Assembly (NCBI GenBank): GCA_027488395.1
Contig: JAIYBT010000005.1
Span: 62,001 to 126,000 of the forward strand
Direction of reading: 5' to 3'
Length of the DNA: 64,000 nt
Source: Methylophilaceae bacterium
GTDB taxonomy: Bacteria; Pseudomonadota; Gammaproteobacteria; Burkholderiales; Methylophilaceae
The notes beneath the pieces are model-generated. The model worked only from the letters and a program-made list of their open reading frames with translations. It had not been told where the DNA came from and made no database searches. Position numbers and translations under genes: made by a program. This document shows, piece by piece, positions 46,148 through 56,142 of the stretch (position 1 is the stretch's first letter; each line of letters opens with the position of its first letter).

Positions 46148-46801
46148 CTAAGTAGGGGGCGCAATTGGCGTGCGTTGTTTGTCAGGAAATTCACATAAAT
46201 CCACAATACAACATTCGCCACATTTTGGTGATCGCGCAGTGCAGGTATAGCGACCATGTAAAATTAATAAGTGGTGCGCATCTTTCAAAAAATGTTTTGG
46301 CGTGGTGCGTAAATAGCGTTGTTCCACCTCGTCTACATGTTTGCCTGTGGCTAATTTTGTCCGATTACCAACCCGAAATAAATGGGTATCGACCGCGATG
46401 GTGGGTTGCCCAAACGCCGTATTTAAAATTACATTTGCAGTTTTGCGACCAACGCCTGCCAATGCTTGTAAAGCTTCTCTATTGTTTGGGACTTCACCTT
46501 GATGCAATGTAAGTAATTGCTCACAACACTTGATAACGTTATTGGCTTTGGCGTGATACAACCCAATGGTATTGATATACGCTTCTAGTCCTTTGACGCC
46601 TAAGTTATAAATGGCTTGTGGCGTATTGGCCACGGCAAATAATTTGCGGGTAGCAATGTTGACGCCTTTATCGGTGGCTTGCGCGGATAAAATCACCGCA
46701 ATCAATAACTCAAACGTCGTTTGGTGTTCGAGCTCGGTGGTTGGATTGGGAATCGCTTGTGACAATCGTTCAAAAATCGCTAATCTTTTTTGCGCGTTCA
46801 T
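46148..46801 (-). CDS. nth: Endonuclease III
   Basis: This 217-residue DNA glycosylase/AP lyase removes oxidised pyrimidines. The helix-hairpin-helix LQALAGVGRKTANVILNTAF contains the catalytic Lys; the Asp follows in VDTHLFRVGNR. The 4Fe-4S loop ligands are in CTARSPKCGECCIVDLC. It lies 22 bp after rnfE in the same order as in E. coli (rsxABCDGE-nth). Confidence 0.97.
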   Translation of the reverse strand: MNAQKRLAIFERLSQAIPNPTTELEHQTTFELLIAVILSAQATDKGVNIATRKLFAVANTPQAIYNLGVKGLEAYINTIGLYHAKANNVIKCCEQLLTLHQGEVPNNREALQALAGVGRKTANVILNTAFGQPTIAVDTHLFRVGNRTKLATGKHVDEVEQRYLRTTPKHFLKDAHHLLILHGRYTCTARSPKCGECCIVDLCEFPDKQRTPIAPPT

Positions 46802-46823
46802 GACAAGTAAAGGGTGCTAATGA

Positions 46824-47504
46824 TTAATGTGCAGGCTTGGCTGCGGCAGTACTTGCTGGTTTGACGGATGACGTATTTTTTGCAGAGATCCAATTGCGTA
46901 ACGCAATCAAGCAACCCAAACCGATAAACGCGCCTGGTGGCAAAATGGCCAGTAGAAAGCCTTGGTAATCTGGCAGTACATGCAAGACATAAGGGGCAAA
47001 GCGCTCGCCGAGTGCGAGGTCGATGCCAGACAGCAAGGTACCTTTACCCACCAGCTCCCGCATGCCGCCTAATAAAGTCAGCACAATGGTCAAGCCCAAG
47101 CCCATCATCAAGCCATCCCAGATGGCGGGCGTTGGAGATTGTTTTGCCGCAAATGACTCTACCCTTGCCAACACAATGCAGTTCACCACAATCAGTGGAA
47201 TAAAAATTCCCAATACTTTGTGTAGAGGTTCGGCAAAGCCGTGGATGGTCAGATCAATCATGGTGACTAGCGCGGCAATCACCAAAATAAACACTGGTAC
47301 ACGTATTTCATCGGGAACGAGACGCCTCACCGGCGAGACCGCGCCGTTCGCACAGCCCATCACAATGGCGGTGGCTAAGCCCAAACTTAAACCATTGATG
47401 GCGCTGGTCGTCACCGCGAGCGTGGGGCAGAGTCCCAACAATTGCACCACGCCTGGGTTTTGTTTCCAGAGCGCATTCAGGCTGATTTCTTGAAATTGTT
47501 GCAT
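46824..47504 (-). CDS. rnfE: Rnf/Rsx electron transport complex subunit E
   Basis: The 226-residue membrane protein starts at 47504 (GGAA 6 nt upstream); a TTG four codons earlier is the alternative. It has six or so helices and typical segments NPGVVQLLGLCPTLAVTTSA, DLTIHGFAEPLHKVLGIFIP and VVNCIVLARVESFAA. It forms the ion-translocating core with RnfA and RnfD. It lies 15 bp after rnfG. Confidence 0.95.
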   Translation of the reverse strand: MQQFQEISLNALWKQNPGVVQLLGLCPTLAVTTSAINGLSLGLATAIVMGCANGAVSPVRRLVPDEIRVPVFILVIAALVTMIDLTIHGFAEPLHKVLGIFIPLIVVNCIVLARVESFAAKQSPTPAIWDGLMMGLGLTIVLTLLGGMRELVGKGTLLSGIDLALGERFAPYVLHVLPDYQGFLLAILPPGAFIGLGCLIALRNWISAKNTSSVKPASTAAAKPAH

Positions 47505-47519
47505 AGTGAGTTCCAATGA

Positions 47520-48149
47520 TTAGCTTGGCTTGGCGCCAAACAACGTATTGTGATGTTGCGCGACATAATCGAGGGCGCGTGCCACTGCGCCAACGACGGC
47601 TCTAGGGGTGACCGTGGCGCCAGCGCGATAGTCAAAATCACCACCATCTTTTTTAACCTTCCATAAAGTGGCTGGTATCTTTTGCAGCGATAAGCCATCA
47701 AACAGCGTAATCCAGCGATCTTTGGCAATATCAATATAATCGCCCAAGCCTGGTGTTTCTTTGTGTGCTAATACGCGCACACCTGCCAACTGACCATCGG
47801 CTTGAATCGCCAGTAACAACTTAATATCGCCACTGTAACCATCATGGGCGACCACCTCAAAAATGACGGCACTCGCCTGTCCCTGAATGCGCGCAATATT
47901 GGCGACAATCGGTTGTTGATTGCCCAGTAATGGATCTACGGGCAACACTTGCGTATCAGCGAGTAAGGCGTTATCAAACAATTGTGCAGGTACAATTTGT
48001 TGAAATAATGCCATGCGCGCTTGCGCTTCACTTTCAGCGATAGGCGTGAGGGTATTGTGATAGACCACGCTTAACAATAAGGTAAATAAAGCCGCAAACC
48101 CCATCAGCGTGAGAGCAGTGTTGCGGGCGTGTTTTAAAATCGCATGCAT
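47520..48149 (-). CDS. rnfG: Rnf complex subunit G
   Basis: The 209-residue protein has one N-terminal membrane helix (ALTLMGFAALFTLLLSVVY) and a periplasmic FMN-binding domain. The covalent flavin attachment site is the Thr in YRAGATVTPRAVVGAVARAL. VLAHKETPGLGDYIDIAKDR is also typical of the family. It carries electrons within the complex. Confidence 0.95.
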   Translation of the reverse strand: MHAILKHARNTALTLMGFAALFTLLLSVVYHNTLTPIAESEAQARMALFQQIVPAQLFDNALLADTQVLPVDPLLGNQQPIVANIARIQGQASAVIFEVVAHDGYSGDIKLLLAIQADGQLAGVRVLAHKETPGLGDYIDIAKDRWITLFDGLSLQKIPATLWKVKKDGGDFDYRAGATVTPRAVVGAVARALDYVAQHHNTLFGAKPS

Positions 48150-48164
48150 AATGAAGAGACTGTT

Positions 48165-49184
48165 TTACTTAGTATGGCCAAATACACGTGGCTGGGTATA
48201 TGCGTCAATCAATGGCACGCAAATATTCATGATTAAGACTGCAAACGCCACACCATCTGGAAAGCCACCAAACACACGAATAAAATACGTGAAACTTGCA
48301 ACACCGCCCGCAAACCAGAGTTTGCCAACCGGTGTGGTTGGGCCGCTGACAGGATCGGTAATGATAAAAAAAGCGCCCAACATACTCGCACCCGCAAACA
48401 CATGAAACACAGGCGATGCATACTGGTTCGCGTCAGCCAGCCAAAACAGGCCAGACCATATCGCCATTACCGCTAAAAAAGCGCCAGGTAAGTGCCAGCT
48501 AATGATCCGCTGTTGCAATAAATACAAGCCACCCAACAAATAAGCCACTGCCACCGATTGACTTCCCACGCCAGCTAAATTGCCAAACACCGGTGCTTGC
48601 TGAATCGTTGGCATGGCATGGCCCAATCGCAGTTGGGTTTTGAGGTAATCCAGTGGGGTTGCGGAGGTCACCGCATCCAGATTGACCCCTGTTGGCAAAC
48701 TGCCAGAAAAAATCAACTGCCATTGCTCGCCAAACGTTAGGGCATGTTGTGCCATGCTTAAACTACTTGGCCATTTCGTCATCAGTACAGGAAACGAAAT
48801 GAGCAACACCGCATAGCCGACCATGGCTGGATTAAATGGATTGTAGCCAAGGCCCCCATATAGTTGCTTGGAAAACACGATGGCAAATACGGTACCCACT
48901 ACAATCAACCACCATGGCGCTAGCGGTGGAATCGCCAGTGCTAGCAACCATGCGGTGGTCACCGCACTCATGTCAGATAAAAAAGGCGCCATTGGGCGAC
49001 GTCTGAGTTTGAGCATGATGGCTTCGGCGATGCACGCACTAATCGTTGCCAAGGCTAAGGTGATCAAAACCCCTGCACCAAACCAATATACATAGGTAAT
49101 GATGGCAGGCACGAGCGCCAACAATACTTTCAACATAATGACGCGCACGGATGGCGCGGCAGAAATATACGGGGAACGGTTCAC
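48165..49184 (-). CDS. rnfD: Rnf complex subunit D
   Basis: The 339-residue membrane protein has about nine helices. The covalent FMN Thr is in NLDAVTSATPLDYLKT. Other family segments are YGGLGYNPFNPAMVGYAVLL and FFIITDPVSGPTTPVGKLWF. It is part of the ion-pumping core. It follows rnfC by 55 bp and precedes rnfG by 15 bp. Confidence 0.95.
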   Translation of the reverse strand: MNRSPYISAAPSVRVIMLKVLLALVPAIITYVYWFGAGVLITLALATISACIAEAIMLKLRRRPMAPFLSDMSAVTTAWLLALAIPPLAPWWLIVVGTVFAIVFSKQLYGGLGYNPFNPAMVGYAVLLISFPVLMTKWPSSLSMAQHALTFGEQWQLIFSGSLPTGVNLDAVTSATPLDYLKTQLRLGHAMPTIQQAPVFGNLAGVGSQSVAVAYLLGGLYLLQQRIISWHLPGAFLAVMAIWSGLFWLADANQYASPVFHVFAGASMLGAFFIITDPVSGPTTPVGKLWFAGGVASFTYFIRVFGGFPDGVAFAVLIMNICVPLIDAYTQPRVFGHTK

Positions 49185-49239
49185 AGTTCGCTTTCGGCAG
49201 GAGTAAGATGGATTAACAGCAATGATGAGTCAGTCACAA

Positions 49240-51345
49240 TTAGCTTGCTCCCTGATCAGTGCGCTGTGACTGCGCTGCCGCTTTGGCTGCTTTTGCCCGC
49301 GCAATGGCCGCAGCAATCTTGGCTTGTTTATCTGAGTCCGCAGACGATGTCAGCACAGGCGCGTCCGTGGCGGTGTCTGTAGTGGCAGTGTGGGCTTGAT
49401 CAGATGCCTGTATTTCAGTAATTGGTGCGGCTTTTAACGCGTCTGCCGCCTGTTTAGCTGCTTTAGCTCTAGCAATCGCTGCGGCAATGTGAGCTTGTTT
49501 ATCGGCACCTTCATCCACAGCGTTTTGCGCTTCACGGACCTGCGTTGTCTTGCTGGATTGCAATTGGGCTGCTTTGGCGGCCTTGGCTTTAGCAATGGCA
49601 GCAGCAATCTTCGCTTGCTTTTCAGCGTCATCGTCTTTGCCTACGGTTGGGGCGGCTGTCACGCTTTCAGCTTTAGTGCGTTCCATCGCCGCACGTCTGG
49701 TGTCTACCTCGGCCATTTTTTGTTGTACACGTTCGCTCAAAGGTGCATGCGCAGTGTCAGTTGTACCATCATTAGCCAGTTGTTCTTTTTGGGCCTTAGC
49801 GCGTGCCATGGCGGCTGCGATGGCCGCTTTCTTGGCCGCATCTAATTCGGGGTTTGGTGCTTGAGCGCCGGTTGCAGCGCTCTGTTGTTGCTGCGCTTGC
49901 GCACGTTCGGCATGCTTTTGTGCGCGTTCTTGCTTTTCGCGTTCGATTCTTGCAATACGGGCCTCATTGCGTTCGCGCGCCAAATCCGCCGCTTCTTTCG
50001 CTTTATCAATCGCAATGATCTCGCTCTTGGCGTAGCGATAATACTGCACTAGCGGAATATGGCTGGGGCACACGTAGCTACACGCACCGCACTCAATGCA
50101 ATCAAATAATTGATAATCGCGGGCTTTGTCAAAGTTATCTGACTTTGCAAACCAGTACAGTTCTTGAGGCTGCAGTGTGACTGGGCAGGCGTCCGCGCAA
50201 CGTGCACAACGAATGCAGGGCATCGCTTCGGGTGCAGGTGGAAACATGGCGGGCGCCGCAGCAATGATGCAATTAGACGCTTTGGTAATTGGCACCAGTG
50301 CGTTGGGTAAATCAAACCCCATCATGGGGCCGCCCATAATAAAGTGGCTTGTATCTGGCTTGGCACCGCCAGCCGCCGCGGCCAAATCTGCAATGGATGT
50401 GCCAAACAACACTTCAAAGTTACGCGGTTGTGAGACATTGCCTGTCATCGACACAATGCGATTAATGGCGGGTTCGCCATGATCAAAAAATCGATGTAAT
50501 GCCAACATGGTTGCTACGTTGAACACCTGAATGCCTTCTTGGGTTGCGCGTTTGTCATGCGCGATTTCTTTGCCAAGTAATAAATACACCAAGCGTCTGG
50601 CATCCCCACTCGGGTAGAGAGTAGGCACCACTTTGACCATGATGTCTGTGCCGATCACTGCTTGTTGTAAGGCTGCGATGGCTTCTGGCTTGTTGTCTTC
50701 AATACCGATGACAACGGTTTCAGCGCGCATCAAATACTGCGCAATACGAATGCCTTCTACGATGCCTGACGCACGTTCGCGCATCAGCATGTCATCGCAG
50801 GTAATATAGGGCTCACACTCTGCTGCATTAATCACGAGTGTATGAATGTTGGTTTGGCCTGGGGTGTTGAGTTTAATTTGGGTCGGAAAGGTTGCACCCC
50901 CCATGCCGACAATGCCAGAAGTTCGCAGCATGTTGATCAGTGCGTCTGCAGGCTGCGTTGACCAATCCACGCCTTGATGTGCAATCCATATATCCTTGCC
51001 ATCAGGTTGTAAGCGAATACACATATCTGGTAAGCCCGATGGGTGTGGGATCACCGCTGGTTCAATCGCTACAATCGTGCCTGAAGTGGGCGCATGAATT
51101 GCCGCAGATACCGTGCCTTCTGGCTCGGCAAGTAATTGACCTTTACTGACATGATCACCGACTGTGACCAGTAATTTGGGCAATTGACCCACATGTTGAC
51201 GCAAAGGCAATGTCAACATGGCAGGCATGGGTAAAGGGCTGATTGGCAGCTGTGTCGATTGCGTTTTATTCTCAGGGGGGTGTACGCCACCATGAAATTT
51301 AAAAACGTCCGTCAGTGCATGACCAAATTTAATAAAAGCGTTCAT
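49240..51345 (-). CDS. rnfC: Rnf complex subunit C, with long repeated C-terminal extension
   Basis: The 701-residue protein binds FMN and NADH at the cytoplasmic face. Core features are FHGGVHPPENKTQST, GIVGMGGATFPTQIKL, AAECEPYITCDDMLMRER and two ferredoxin clusters CIRCARCADACPVTLQPQEL and CIECGACSYVCPSHIPLV (about residues 380-440). After residue about 450 comes an Ala/Lys-rich tail with four degenerate repeats of the form KQAKIAAAIARAKAAKAA. Such tails are known in proteobacterial RnfC proteins and are longer than in anaerobes; their purpose is unclear. Confidence 0.95.
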   Translation of the reverse strand: MNAFIKFGHALTDVFKFHGGVHPPENKTQSTQLPISPLPMPAMLTLPLRQHVGQLPKLLVTVGDHVSKGQLLAEPEGTVSAAIHAPTSGTIVAIEPAVIPHPSGLPDMCIRLQPDGKDIWIAHQGVDWSTQPADALINMLRTSGIVGMGGATFPTQIKLNTPGQTNIHTLVINAAECEPYITCDDMLMRERASGIVEGIRIAQYLMRAETVVIGIEDNKPEAIAALQQAVIGTDIMVKVVPTLYPSGDARRLVYLLLGKEIAHDKRATQEGIQVFNVATMLALHRFFDHGEPAINRIVSMTGNVSQPRNFEVLFGTSIADLAAAAGGAKPDTSHFIMGGPMMGFDLPNALVPITKASNCIIAAAPAMFPPAPEAMPCIRCARCADACPVTLQPQELYWFAKSDNFDKARDYQLFDCIECGACSYVCPSHIPLVQYYRYAKSEIIAIDKAKEAADLARERNEARIARIEREKQERAQKHAERAQAQQQQSAATGAQAPNPELDAAKKAAIAAAMARAKAQKEQLANDGTTDTAHAPLSERVQQKMAEVDTRRAAMERTKAESVTAAPTVGKDDDAEKQAKIAAAIAKAKAAKAAQLQSSKTTQVREAQNAVDEGADKQAHIAAAIARAKAAKQAADALKAAPITEIQASDQAHTATTDTATDAPVLTSSADSDKQAKIAAAIARAKAAKAAAQSQRTDQGAS
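49265..49850. repeat. Degenerate coding repeats in the rnfC tail
   Basis: Four spaced copies of a unit encoding K-x-A-x-IAAAIARAKAAK occur near 49810, 49590, 49470 and 49290. The DNA similarity (gcaatggcngcagcaat-type segments) is strong enough for recombination between units. Confidence 0.7.
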
Positions 51346-51348
51346 AAC

Positions 51349-51933
51349 TTAATGTGCCTCAGAGTGCACGTGGGTTGGCTGTGCAGGCGCCGCAAAAATT
51401 GGAATGGTGGGATATTTCCATTTCCAGTTTTCAGGCGTTTGCGCAATGGGTTTCATGCTAATGCAGTCTACAGGGCAAGGGGCTAGACATAATTCACACC
51501 CTGTACATTCACTACTGATAATAGTGTGCATATGTTTGGCCGCCCCAAGAATGGCATCTACTGGGCAAGCTTGTATACATAAGGTACAACCAATGCAGGT
51601 ATTTTCATCAATCACCGCCACTGATTTGGGCTTGGGGGTGCCGTGCTCAGCGTTGAGCGGCTTGTACTCCACCCCGAGTAAGTCAGATAACGCCCGAACA
51701 CCAGCATCGCCGCCGGGTGGGCATTGATTGATATCAGCTTCACCATGTGCAATTGCAGTGGCGTAAGGTTTGCAACCTGGGAATCCACATTGACCGCATT
51801 GGGTTTGCGGTAATATCGCATCAATTTTTGCAATTAAAGGATCACCGTCGACTTTGAATTTAAGGGCGGCGTAGCCCAGCAACAATCCAAGTGCGACTGC
51901 CAAGCCCAGCATGATGGATAACGCGATCCACAT
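51349..51933 (-). CDS. rnfB: Rnf complex subunit B
   Basis: The 194-residue iron-sulfur protein has a membrane anchor ([20 protein letters not shown]). The first cluster region is [18 protein letters not shown]. Two ferredoxin motifs follow: [16 protein letters not shown] and [16 protein letters not shown]. It relays electrons from ferredoxin to the rest of the complex. Spacing to rnfC is 3 bp and from rnfA 2 bp. Confidence 0.96.
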   Translation of the reverse strand: MWIALSIMLGLAVALGLLLGYAALKFKVDGDPLIAKIDAILPQTQCGQCGFPGCKPYATAIAHGEADINQCPPGGDAGVRALSDLLGVEYKPLNAEHGTPKPKSVAVIDENTCIGCTLCIQACPVDAILGAAKHMHTIISSECTGCELCLAPCPVDCISMKPIAQTPENWKWKYPTIPIFAAPAQPTHVHSEAH

Positions 51934-51935
51934 AC

Positions 51936-52520
51936 TTAAAAGCGATCCAGGCCTGCAAAGCCCATAAACCCTAAACTCATCAGTGCCGCCGTGATCATGG
52001 CAATGCCTGAACCTTTAAACGGCGTGGGTACGTCCGCCGCATCTAAACGCTCACGCATAGAAGCAAATAAAATCAATACCAATGAAAAACCAATGGCACC
52101 GCCAAGGCCATACAAGCCTGATTCAACAAAATTATGGCTGGCTTGCGCATTGAGTAAAGGCACGCCAAGCACCGCGCAATTGGTGGTGATTAACGGTAAA
52201 TAAATGCCAAGCATTTGGTAGAGCATGGGAAAGCTTTTTTCCATGACCATTTCGGTCAACTGCACCACGCCCGCAATCACCACAATGAAGGACAATGTAC
52301 GTAAGTAAATTACATTGTTGGGTTCTAGCAAATAATGATTGATCGCCCAGCTGGTCATTGAGCCTAAAGTGAGCACAAATGCGGTTGCCGCGGCCATGCC
52401 GATGGAGGCTTCAAGTTTTTTAGAGACCCCCATAAATGGGCACAAGCCCAAGATTTTAACCAACACAATATTGTTGACTAAAACGGTACTTATCAAAATC
52501 AAAATATAGTTGTTTGTCAT
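51936..52520 (-). CDS. rnfA: Rnf complex subunit A
   Basis: The 194-residue six-helix membrane protein starts [20 protein letters not shown] and has [20 protein letters not shown], the conserved Cys-containing RnfA/RnfE segment. It is the first gene of rnfABCDGE-nth-DUF1841. Rnf couples electron flow between ferredoxin and NADH to ion movement; in some proteobacteria the same complex (Rsx) keeps SoxR reduced. No soxR is seen here. Confidence 0.96.
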   Translation of the reverse strand: MTNNYILILISTVLVNNIVLVKILGLCPFMGVSKKLEASIGMAAATAFVLTLGSMTSWAINHYLLEPNNVIYLRTLSFIVVIAGVVQLTEMVMEKSFPMLYQMLGIYLPLITTNCAVLGVPLLNAQASHNFVESGLYGLGGAIGFSLVLILFASMRERLDAADVPTPFKGSGIAMITAALMSLGFMGFAGLDRF

Positions 52521-52721
52521 CTGTCGCTAGGTTCCAACCATCGAGCAAAACTGCAAAAAAATAGACACGTATTATAACGCAATGTGACAGGCTTTTAGCG
52601 CGTACACAGGCCTGAGACATAAGGATGCGTCTTAAGTGTCCATGCCGGTACTATTTTTTTATGAGATTACGCAAGCCGAGATCAATTTCATCGCATTAGT
52701 CACACGCCAACCCTGTCTATT

Positions 52722-52751
52722 TTGGCGTTCACTGACAGAATCGGTTAAAAT
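52722..52751 (+). promoter_or_regulatory. Candidate sigma-70 promoter of dapA
   Basis: TTGGCG and TAAAAT are separated by 18 nt, with the -10 hexamer ending 31 bp before the dapA start. The same GGTTAAAATAC string occurs before the first gap gene (near 32045). Confidence 0.45.
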
Positions 52752-52782
52752 ACGCCCTTTACAACCAATCACTGGTAGAAGT

Positions 52783-53661
52783 ATGTTCACGGGCAGTTTG
52801 GTGGCGATTGTCACCCCCATGTTTGAAGATGGCCGTTTAGATCTCGAGGCATTAAAAAAGCTGATTGATTTTCATATTGCGGCTGGCACCGATGGCATTG
52901 TCATTGTCGGCACGACTGGCGAATCGCCGACAGTCGATGTTGAAGAGCATTGCACGTTAATTAAAACCACGGTGGATTATGTGGCTAAGCGTGTGCCTGT
53001 GATTGCGGGTACTGGCGCGAACGCCACTGCTGAAGCCATTGCGCTTACCGCAAAAGCTAAATCACTGGGTGCGGATGCTTGTTTGCTCGTCACGCCCTAT
53101 TACAACAAACCAAACCAAGCGGGGTTGTACCAACATTTTAAAGCCGTTGCAGAAGCGGTGGATATCCCCCAAATTTTATACAATGTCCCTGGCAGAACAG
53201 GCTGTGATTTAAGCAATGATACGGTATTACGGTTGGCCGAAATTCCAAATATCGTGGGGATTAAAGATGCCACCGGTGGTCTTGAGCGCGGTACAGCGCT
53301 GTTGTTAAAGGCACCTGCTGATTTTGCGGTTTATAGTGGTGATGATGCTACAGCGTTATCTTTAATGCTCATGGGCGGTAAAGGCGTCATATCTGTGACC
53401 GCTAACGTCGCCCCAGCGCTGATGCACGTGATGTGTCAAGCTGCTTTACAAGGCGATGTGCACACAGCGCGTCAGGCCAATGCTAAATTGTTTGCCCTAC
53501 ATCAAACGCTATTTGTAGAGGCCAATCCTATTCCCGTCAAATGGGTATTGCAGCAAATGCAGATGATAGGCACTGGTATCCGTCTACCTTTAGTCAATTT
53601 ATCTAATCAATATCACGAAACCTTACGCGCTGCCATGCGTCAAGCCGACCTCGTTTTTTAA
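52783..53661 (+). CDS. dapA: 4-hydroxy-tetrahydrodipicolinate synthase
   Basis: The ATG at 52783 gives 292 residues beginning [20 protein letters not shown], the usual start; the frame is open 49 codons further up but over the promoter. Motifs are [14 protein letters not shown], the Tyr in [19 protein letters not shown], and the Schiff-base Lys in [15 protein letters not shown]. It condenses pyruvate and aspartate semialdehyde in lysine and diaminopimelate synthesis. It is followed by bamC, as in many proteobacteria (dapA-nlpB). Confidence 0.96.
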   Translation: MFTGSLVAIVTPMFEDGRLDLEALKKLIDFHIAAGTDGIVIVGTTGESPTVDVEEHCTLIKTTVDYVAKRVPVIAGTGANATAEAIALTAKAKSLGADACLLVTPYYNKPNQAGLYQHFKAVAEAVDIPQILYNVPGRTGCDLSNDTVLRLAEIPNIVGIKDATGGLERGTALLLKAPADFAVYSGDDATALSLMLMGGKGVISVTANVAPALMHVMCQAALQGDVHTARQANAKLFALHQTLFVEANPIPVKWVLQQMQMIGTGIRLPLVNLSNQYHETLRAAMRQADLVF

Positions 53662-53671
53662 TAAGGATGTC

Positions 53672-54934
53672 ATGATGGGTCACTCTTTCATTCGTCACGG
53701 ACTCTGTGTGTTGCTCTTGACTGTGGTCACGGGTTGCGATTCGATTCCGTTTATCAACAACACCTCTGATTACAAGGGCGCTGGTCGGGCCAAGCCGTTG
53801 GAAGTACCACCCGATTTAACCACAGCACGTACCAGCACGACCTACAATGTACCCGGCGCGACCAGTTACTCTGCTTACAGTCAAAATCAAGATACTGTCG
53901 AACAAAACGGACCACAACCAGTATTGGCAGATGTAAAAAATGTGCGCATGGTCAAAGCGGGAAGCCAACGTTGGTTAGTGGTCAATGCGCCCGCTGAAAA
54001 AGTGTGGCCTGTGATTCGTGAATTTTGGTTAGATCAGGGTTTTGCGGTGCGGGTTGAAAATCCAGATACTGGCGTGATGGAGACGGAATGGGTGCAAGCC
54101 GATGCCATTAAGCCCAAAGAAGACACCCGTGGTTATGGTGAACGGTTTGATGCTTGGATGGATAAACTCTCTGGCTTCGCGGACCGTCGCAAATTTCGCA
54201 CACGCTTAGAGCGCGGTGAACAAGAAAACACCACTGAAATCTACATGACACACCGCACGGTAGCTGGTGCACCTGACAATGGTAAAAATGAAGTCGTGAC
54301 CCAATTGGGTAAGATTGATACAGGTTATCGGTTAGATGCCAATCAAAAAACGCCCGTGGTGCAAGAATTTGATGCGGACTTAGATGCAGAGTTGTTGCGA
54401 CGCTTAATGGTCAAATTGGGCTTGGATGATGAAAAAGCCACACAAGTAGTGTCGAAGGCGGCAGTGGATAAACGCGCAGATGTAATCAAAGAAAAAGATC
54501 TCAGCGTGACATTAAAATTAAATGAGCCATTTGATCGTGCATGGCGTCGTGTTGGGTTAGCGCTAGACCGCATTGGCTTTGTCACCGAAGATAAAAATCG
54601 TGCGGATGGCATTTTCTATGTGCGTTATGCCGATACAGATGCTGAAGATCCTGTGAAAAATAAAAAGAGCTTGCTCGATAAGCTTAAGTTTTGGCGCGAT
54701 GAAGATGACAACAAAACCGAAGAGGCGAGTGCTGTAGTGCAACCGTCCACTGACCCTACCAAGTTTTGGAAAGGTACGGGCGATGCGGATAAAGCCAGCA
54801 AACAATATCGGATTCAAGTGTTAGAAAATGCCGATGATACGTCTGATGTGTATGTGTTAACTCAAGAAAACAAACGCAACACCACATCGACTGCGAACCG
54901 CATCGTATCTCTACTTTATGATCAATTAAAATAA
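53672..54934 (+). CDS. bamC: Outer-membrane assembly lipoprotein BamC
   Basis: The 420-residue lipoprotein has a lipobox at LLLTVVTGCDS. The unstructured N-terminal region (RAKPLEVPPDLTTA) is the part that binds BamD in the E. coli protein. Two helix-grip domains follow (QRWLVVNAPAEKVWPVIREF and LSVTLKLNEPFDRAWRRVGL). An acidic/Lys-rich insert near residue 340 is longer than usual. It helps the BAM complex fold beta-barrels. It lies 10 bp after dapA and 2 bp before the metallo-hydrolase gene. Confidence 0.92.
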   Translation: MMGHSFIRHGLCVLLLTVVTGCDSIPFINNTSDYKGAGRAKPLEVPPDLTTARTSTTYNVPGATSYSAYSQNQDTVEQNGPQPVLADVKNVRMVKAGSQRWLVVNAPAEKVWPVIREFWLDQGFAVRVENPDTGVMETEWVQADAIKPKEDTRGYGERFDAWMDKLSGFADRRKFRTRLERGEQENTTEIYMTHRTVAGAPDNGKNEVVTQLGKIDTGYRLDANQKTPVVQEFDADLDAELLRRLMVKLGLDDEKATQVVSKAAVDKRADVIKEKDLSVTLKLNEPFDRAWRRVGLALDRIGFVTEDKNRADGIFYVRYADTDAEDPVKNKKSLLDKLKFWRDEDDNKTEEASAVVQPSTDPTKFWKGTGDADKASKQYRIQVLENADDTSDVYVLTQENKRNTTSTANRIVSLLYDQLK

Positions 54935-54936
54935 TC

Positions 54937-55713
54937 ATGGCAGGTATGCGGTTTGCCTCGCTGGGCAGTGGCAGTGCAGGCAATGCAACGTTAGTCGAGG
55001 CCGGGGCAACCCGGCTTTTACTTGACTGCGGTTTTAGTTTGAAAGAGACCGAGGCGCGACTTGCACGGCTGGGTCTGCATCCTGAAGCATTGTCTGGCAT
55101 TGTGGTTACCCACGAGCATGACGATCACGCCCGCGGTGCATTTAAATTGGCGGCACGTTATCAATTGCCAGTGTGGTTGACGCACGGCACATTAACGATG
55201 TCGGCCAGATATTTACCCACGCAAAGTGTGACCTTGCATGAAGTAGATGCGCATACGCCGTTTCATGTGGGTGATATGCAAGTGTTACCGTTTCCTGTGC
55301 CGCACGATGCAAGAGAACCCGCGCAATTTGTGTTCAGTGATGGTGCGCGTAAATTAGGGGTGTTGACTGATGTGGGTAGTTTGACGCCACATATTGTGCA
55401 GATGCTCAATGCCTGTGATGCTTTATTGCTTGAGTGTAACCATGATCTTGAGTTATTGCGCACAGGGCCATATGCACAATCGTTAAAAAAACGGGTGGGC
55501 GGGTGGTTAGGACACCTGGACAATCAAACCAGTGCCAAATTGCTGGCGCAATTGGATTGTTCGAAACTCAAGCACGTGGTGGCGGCGCATTTGAGTGAAA
55601 AAAACAATACGCCCATCTTGGCAAAACAAGCGCTCAGTGCGGCGCTACGTTGTGAGATGGATTGGATAGGCATTGCCGCACAAACCGAGGGTTTGGATTG
55701 GCGGATGCTGTAG
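54937..55713 (+). CDS. MBL-fold metallo-hydrolase (YycJ/WalJ-like)
   Basis: The 258-residue protein starts MAGMRFASLGSGSAGNATLV, typical of the YycJ group. The zinc site is VVTHEHDDHARG (HxHxDH); further ligands are in HDAREP, LGVLTDVGSLTP and AHLSEKNNTP. The family includes exonucleases; the precise activity in betaproteobacteria is not settled. It is the third gene of dapA-bamC. A hairpin without a clear T run (55747-55774) follows. Confidence 0.9.
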   Translation: MAGMRFASLGSGSAGNATLVEAGATRLLLDCGFSLKETEARLARLGLHPEALSGIVVTHEHDDHARGAFKLAARYQLPVWLTHGTLTMSARYLPTQSVTLHEVDAHTPFHVGDMQVLPFPVPHDAREPAQFVFSDGARKLGVLTDVGSLTPHIVQMLNACDALLLECNHDLELLRTGPYAQSLKKRVGGWLGHLDNQTSAKLLAQLDCSKLKHVVAAHLSEKNNTPILAKQALSAALRCEMDWIGIAAQTEGLDWRML

Positions 55714-55778
55714 TAAACGTTTGACGCTAGGATCACCGTTCAACACAGCGCAACAATCAACACAGTGTTGCGCTGCTG

Positions 55779-56114
55779 TTAGCCTTCAAGTACATGAATT
55801 TGTTCAGATAATCGAATCATGCGCTCGACAGGATTCACCCATACAATGCCATCGCCGATGTTGCCAGTATGGCTGACCTCTACAATCAATTGTAAGATGC
55901 CTTCCACCATGTCATCGGGTACCACCAAAATGAGCAGTACTTTGGGGCTGTAATCGGTAAGTTCTTCACGCACCCCTAAGCTGGGTTTTTGTAGATGATG
56001 TCCACAGCCTTCGACTTTACTCACCGTCATGCCGGGAAAGCCTTTGATGTTACGCAAGGCGGAGCGAATTTTCGGTAACCGATTGGGTTGAATCACCGCT
56101 TTAATTTCTTTCAT
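55779..56114 (-). CDS. PII-like signalling protein of a metal-efflux operon
   Basis: The 111-residue protein has the PII fold: MKEIKAVIQPNRLPKIRSAL, GMTVSKVEGCGHH, LLILVVPDDMVEGILQLIVE and HTGNIGDGIVWVNPVERMIR. The T-loop lacks the uridylylated Tyr of GlnB/GlnK and instead has two adjacent His and a Cys (GCGHHLQKPSLGVREELTDY). PII-like genes linked to heavy-metal RND pumps are a known group (PII-NG). It follows czcA after an intergenic terminator, so it may be expressed at a lower level. Confidence 0.88.
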   Translation of the reverse strand: MKEIKAVIQPNRLPKIRSALRNIKGFPGMTVSKVEGCGHHLQKPSLGVREELTDYSPKVLLILVVPDDMVEGILQLIVEVSHTGNIGDGIVWVNPVERMIRLSEQIHVLEG

Positions 56115-56142
56115 TCGCGTTTCCTTCGTCTACCTATTTTTT

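Noticed and set aside
52636-52782. Upstream extension of dapA by 49 codons
   Set aside because: The extension covers the promoter-like sequence and has no family match; the normal DapA N-terminus begins at 52783.
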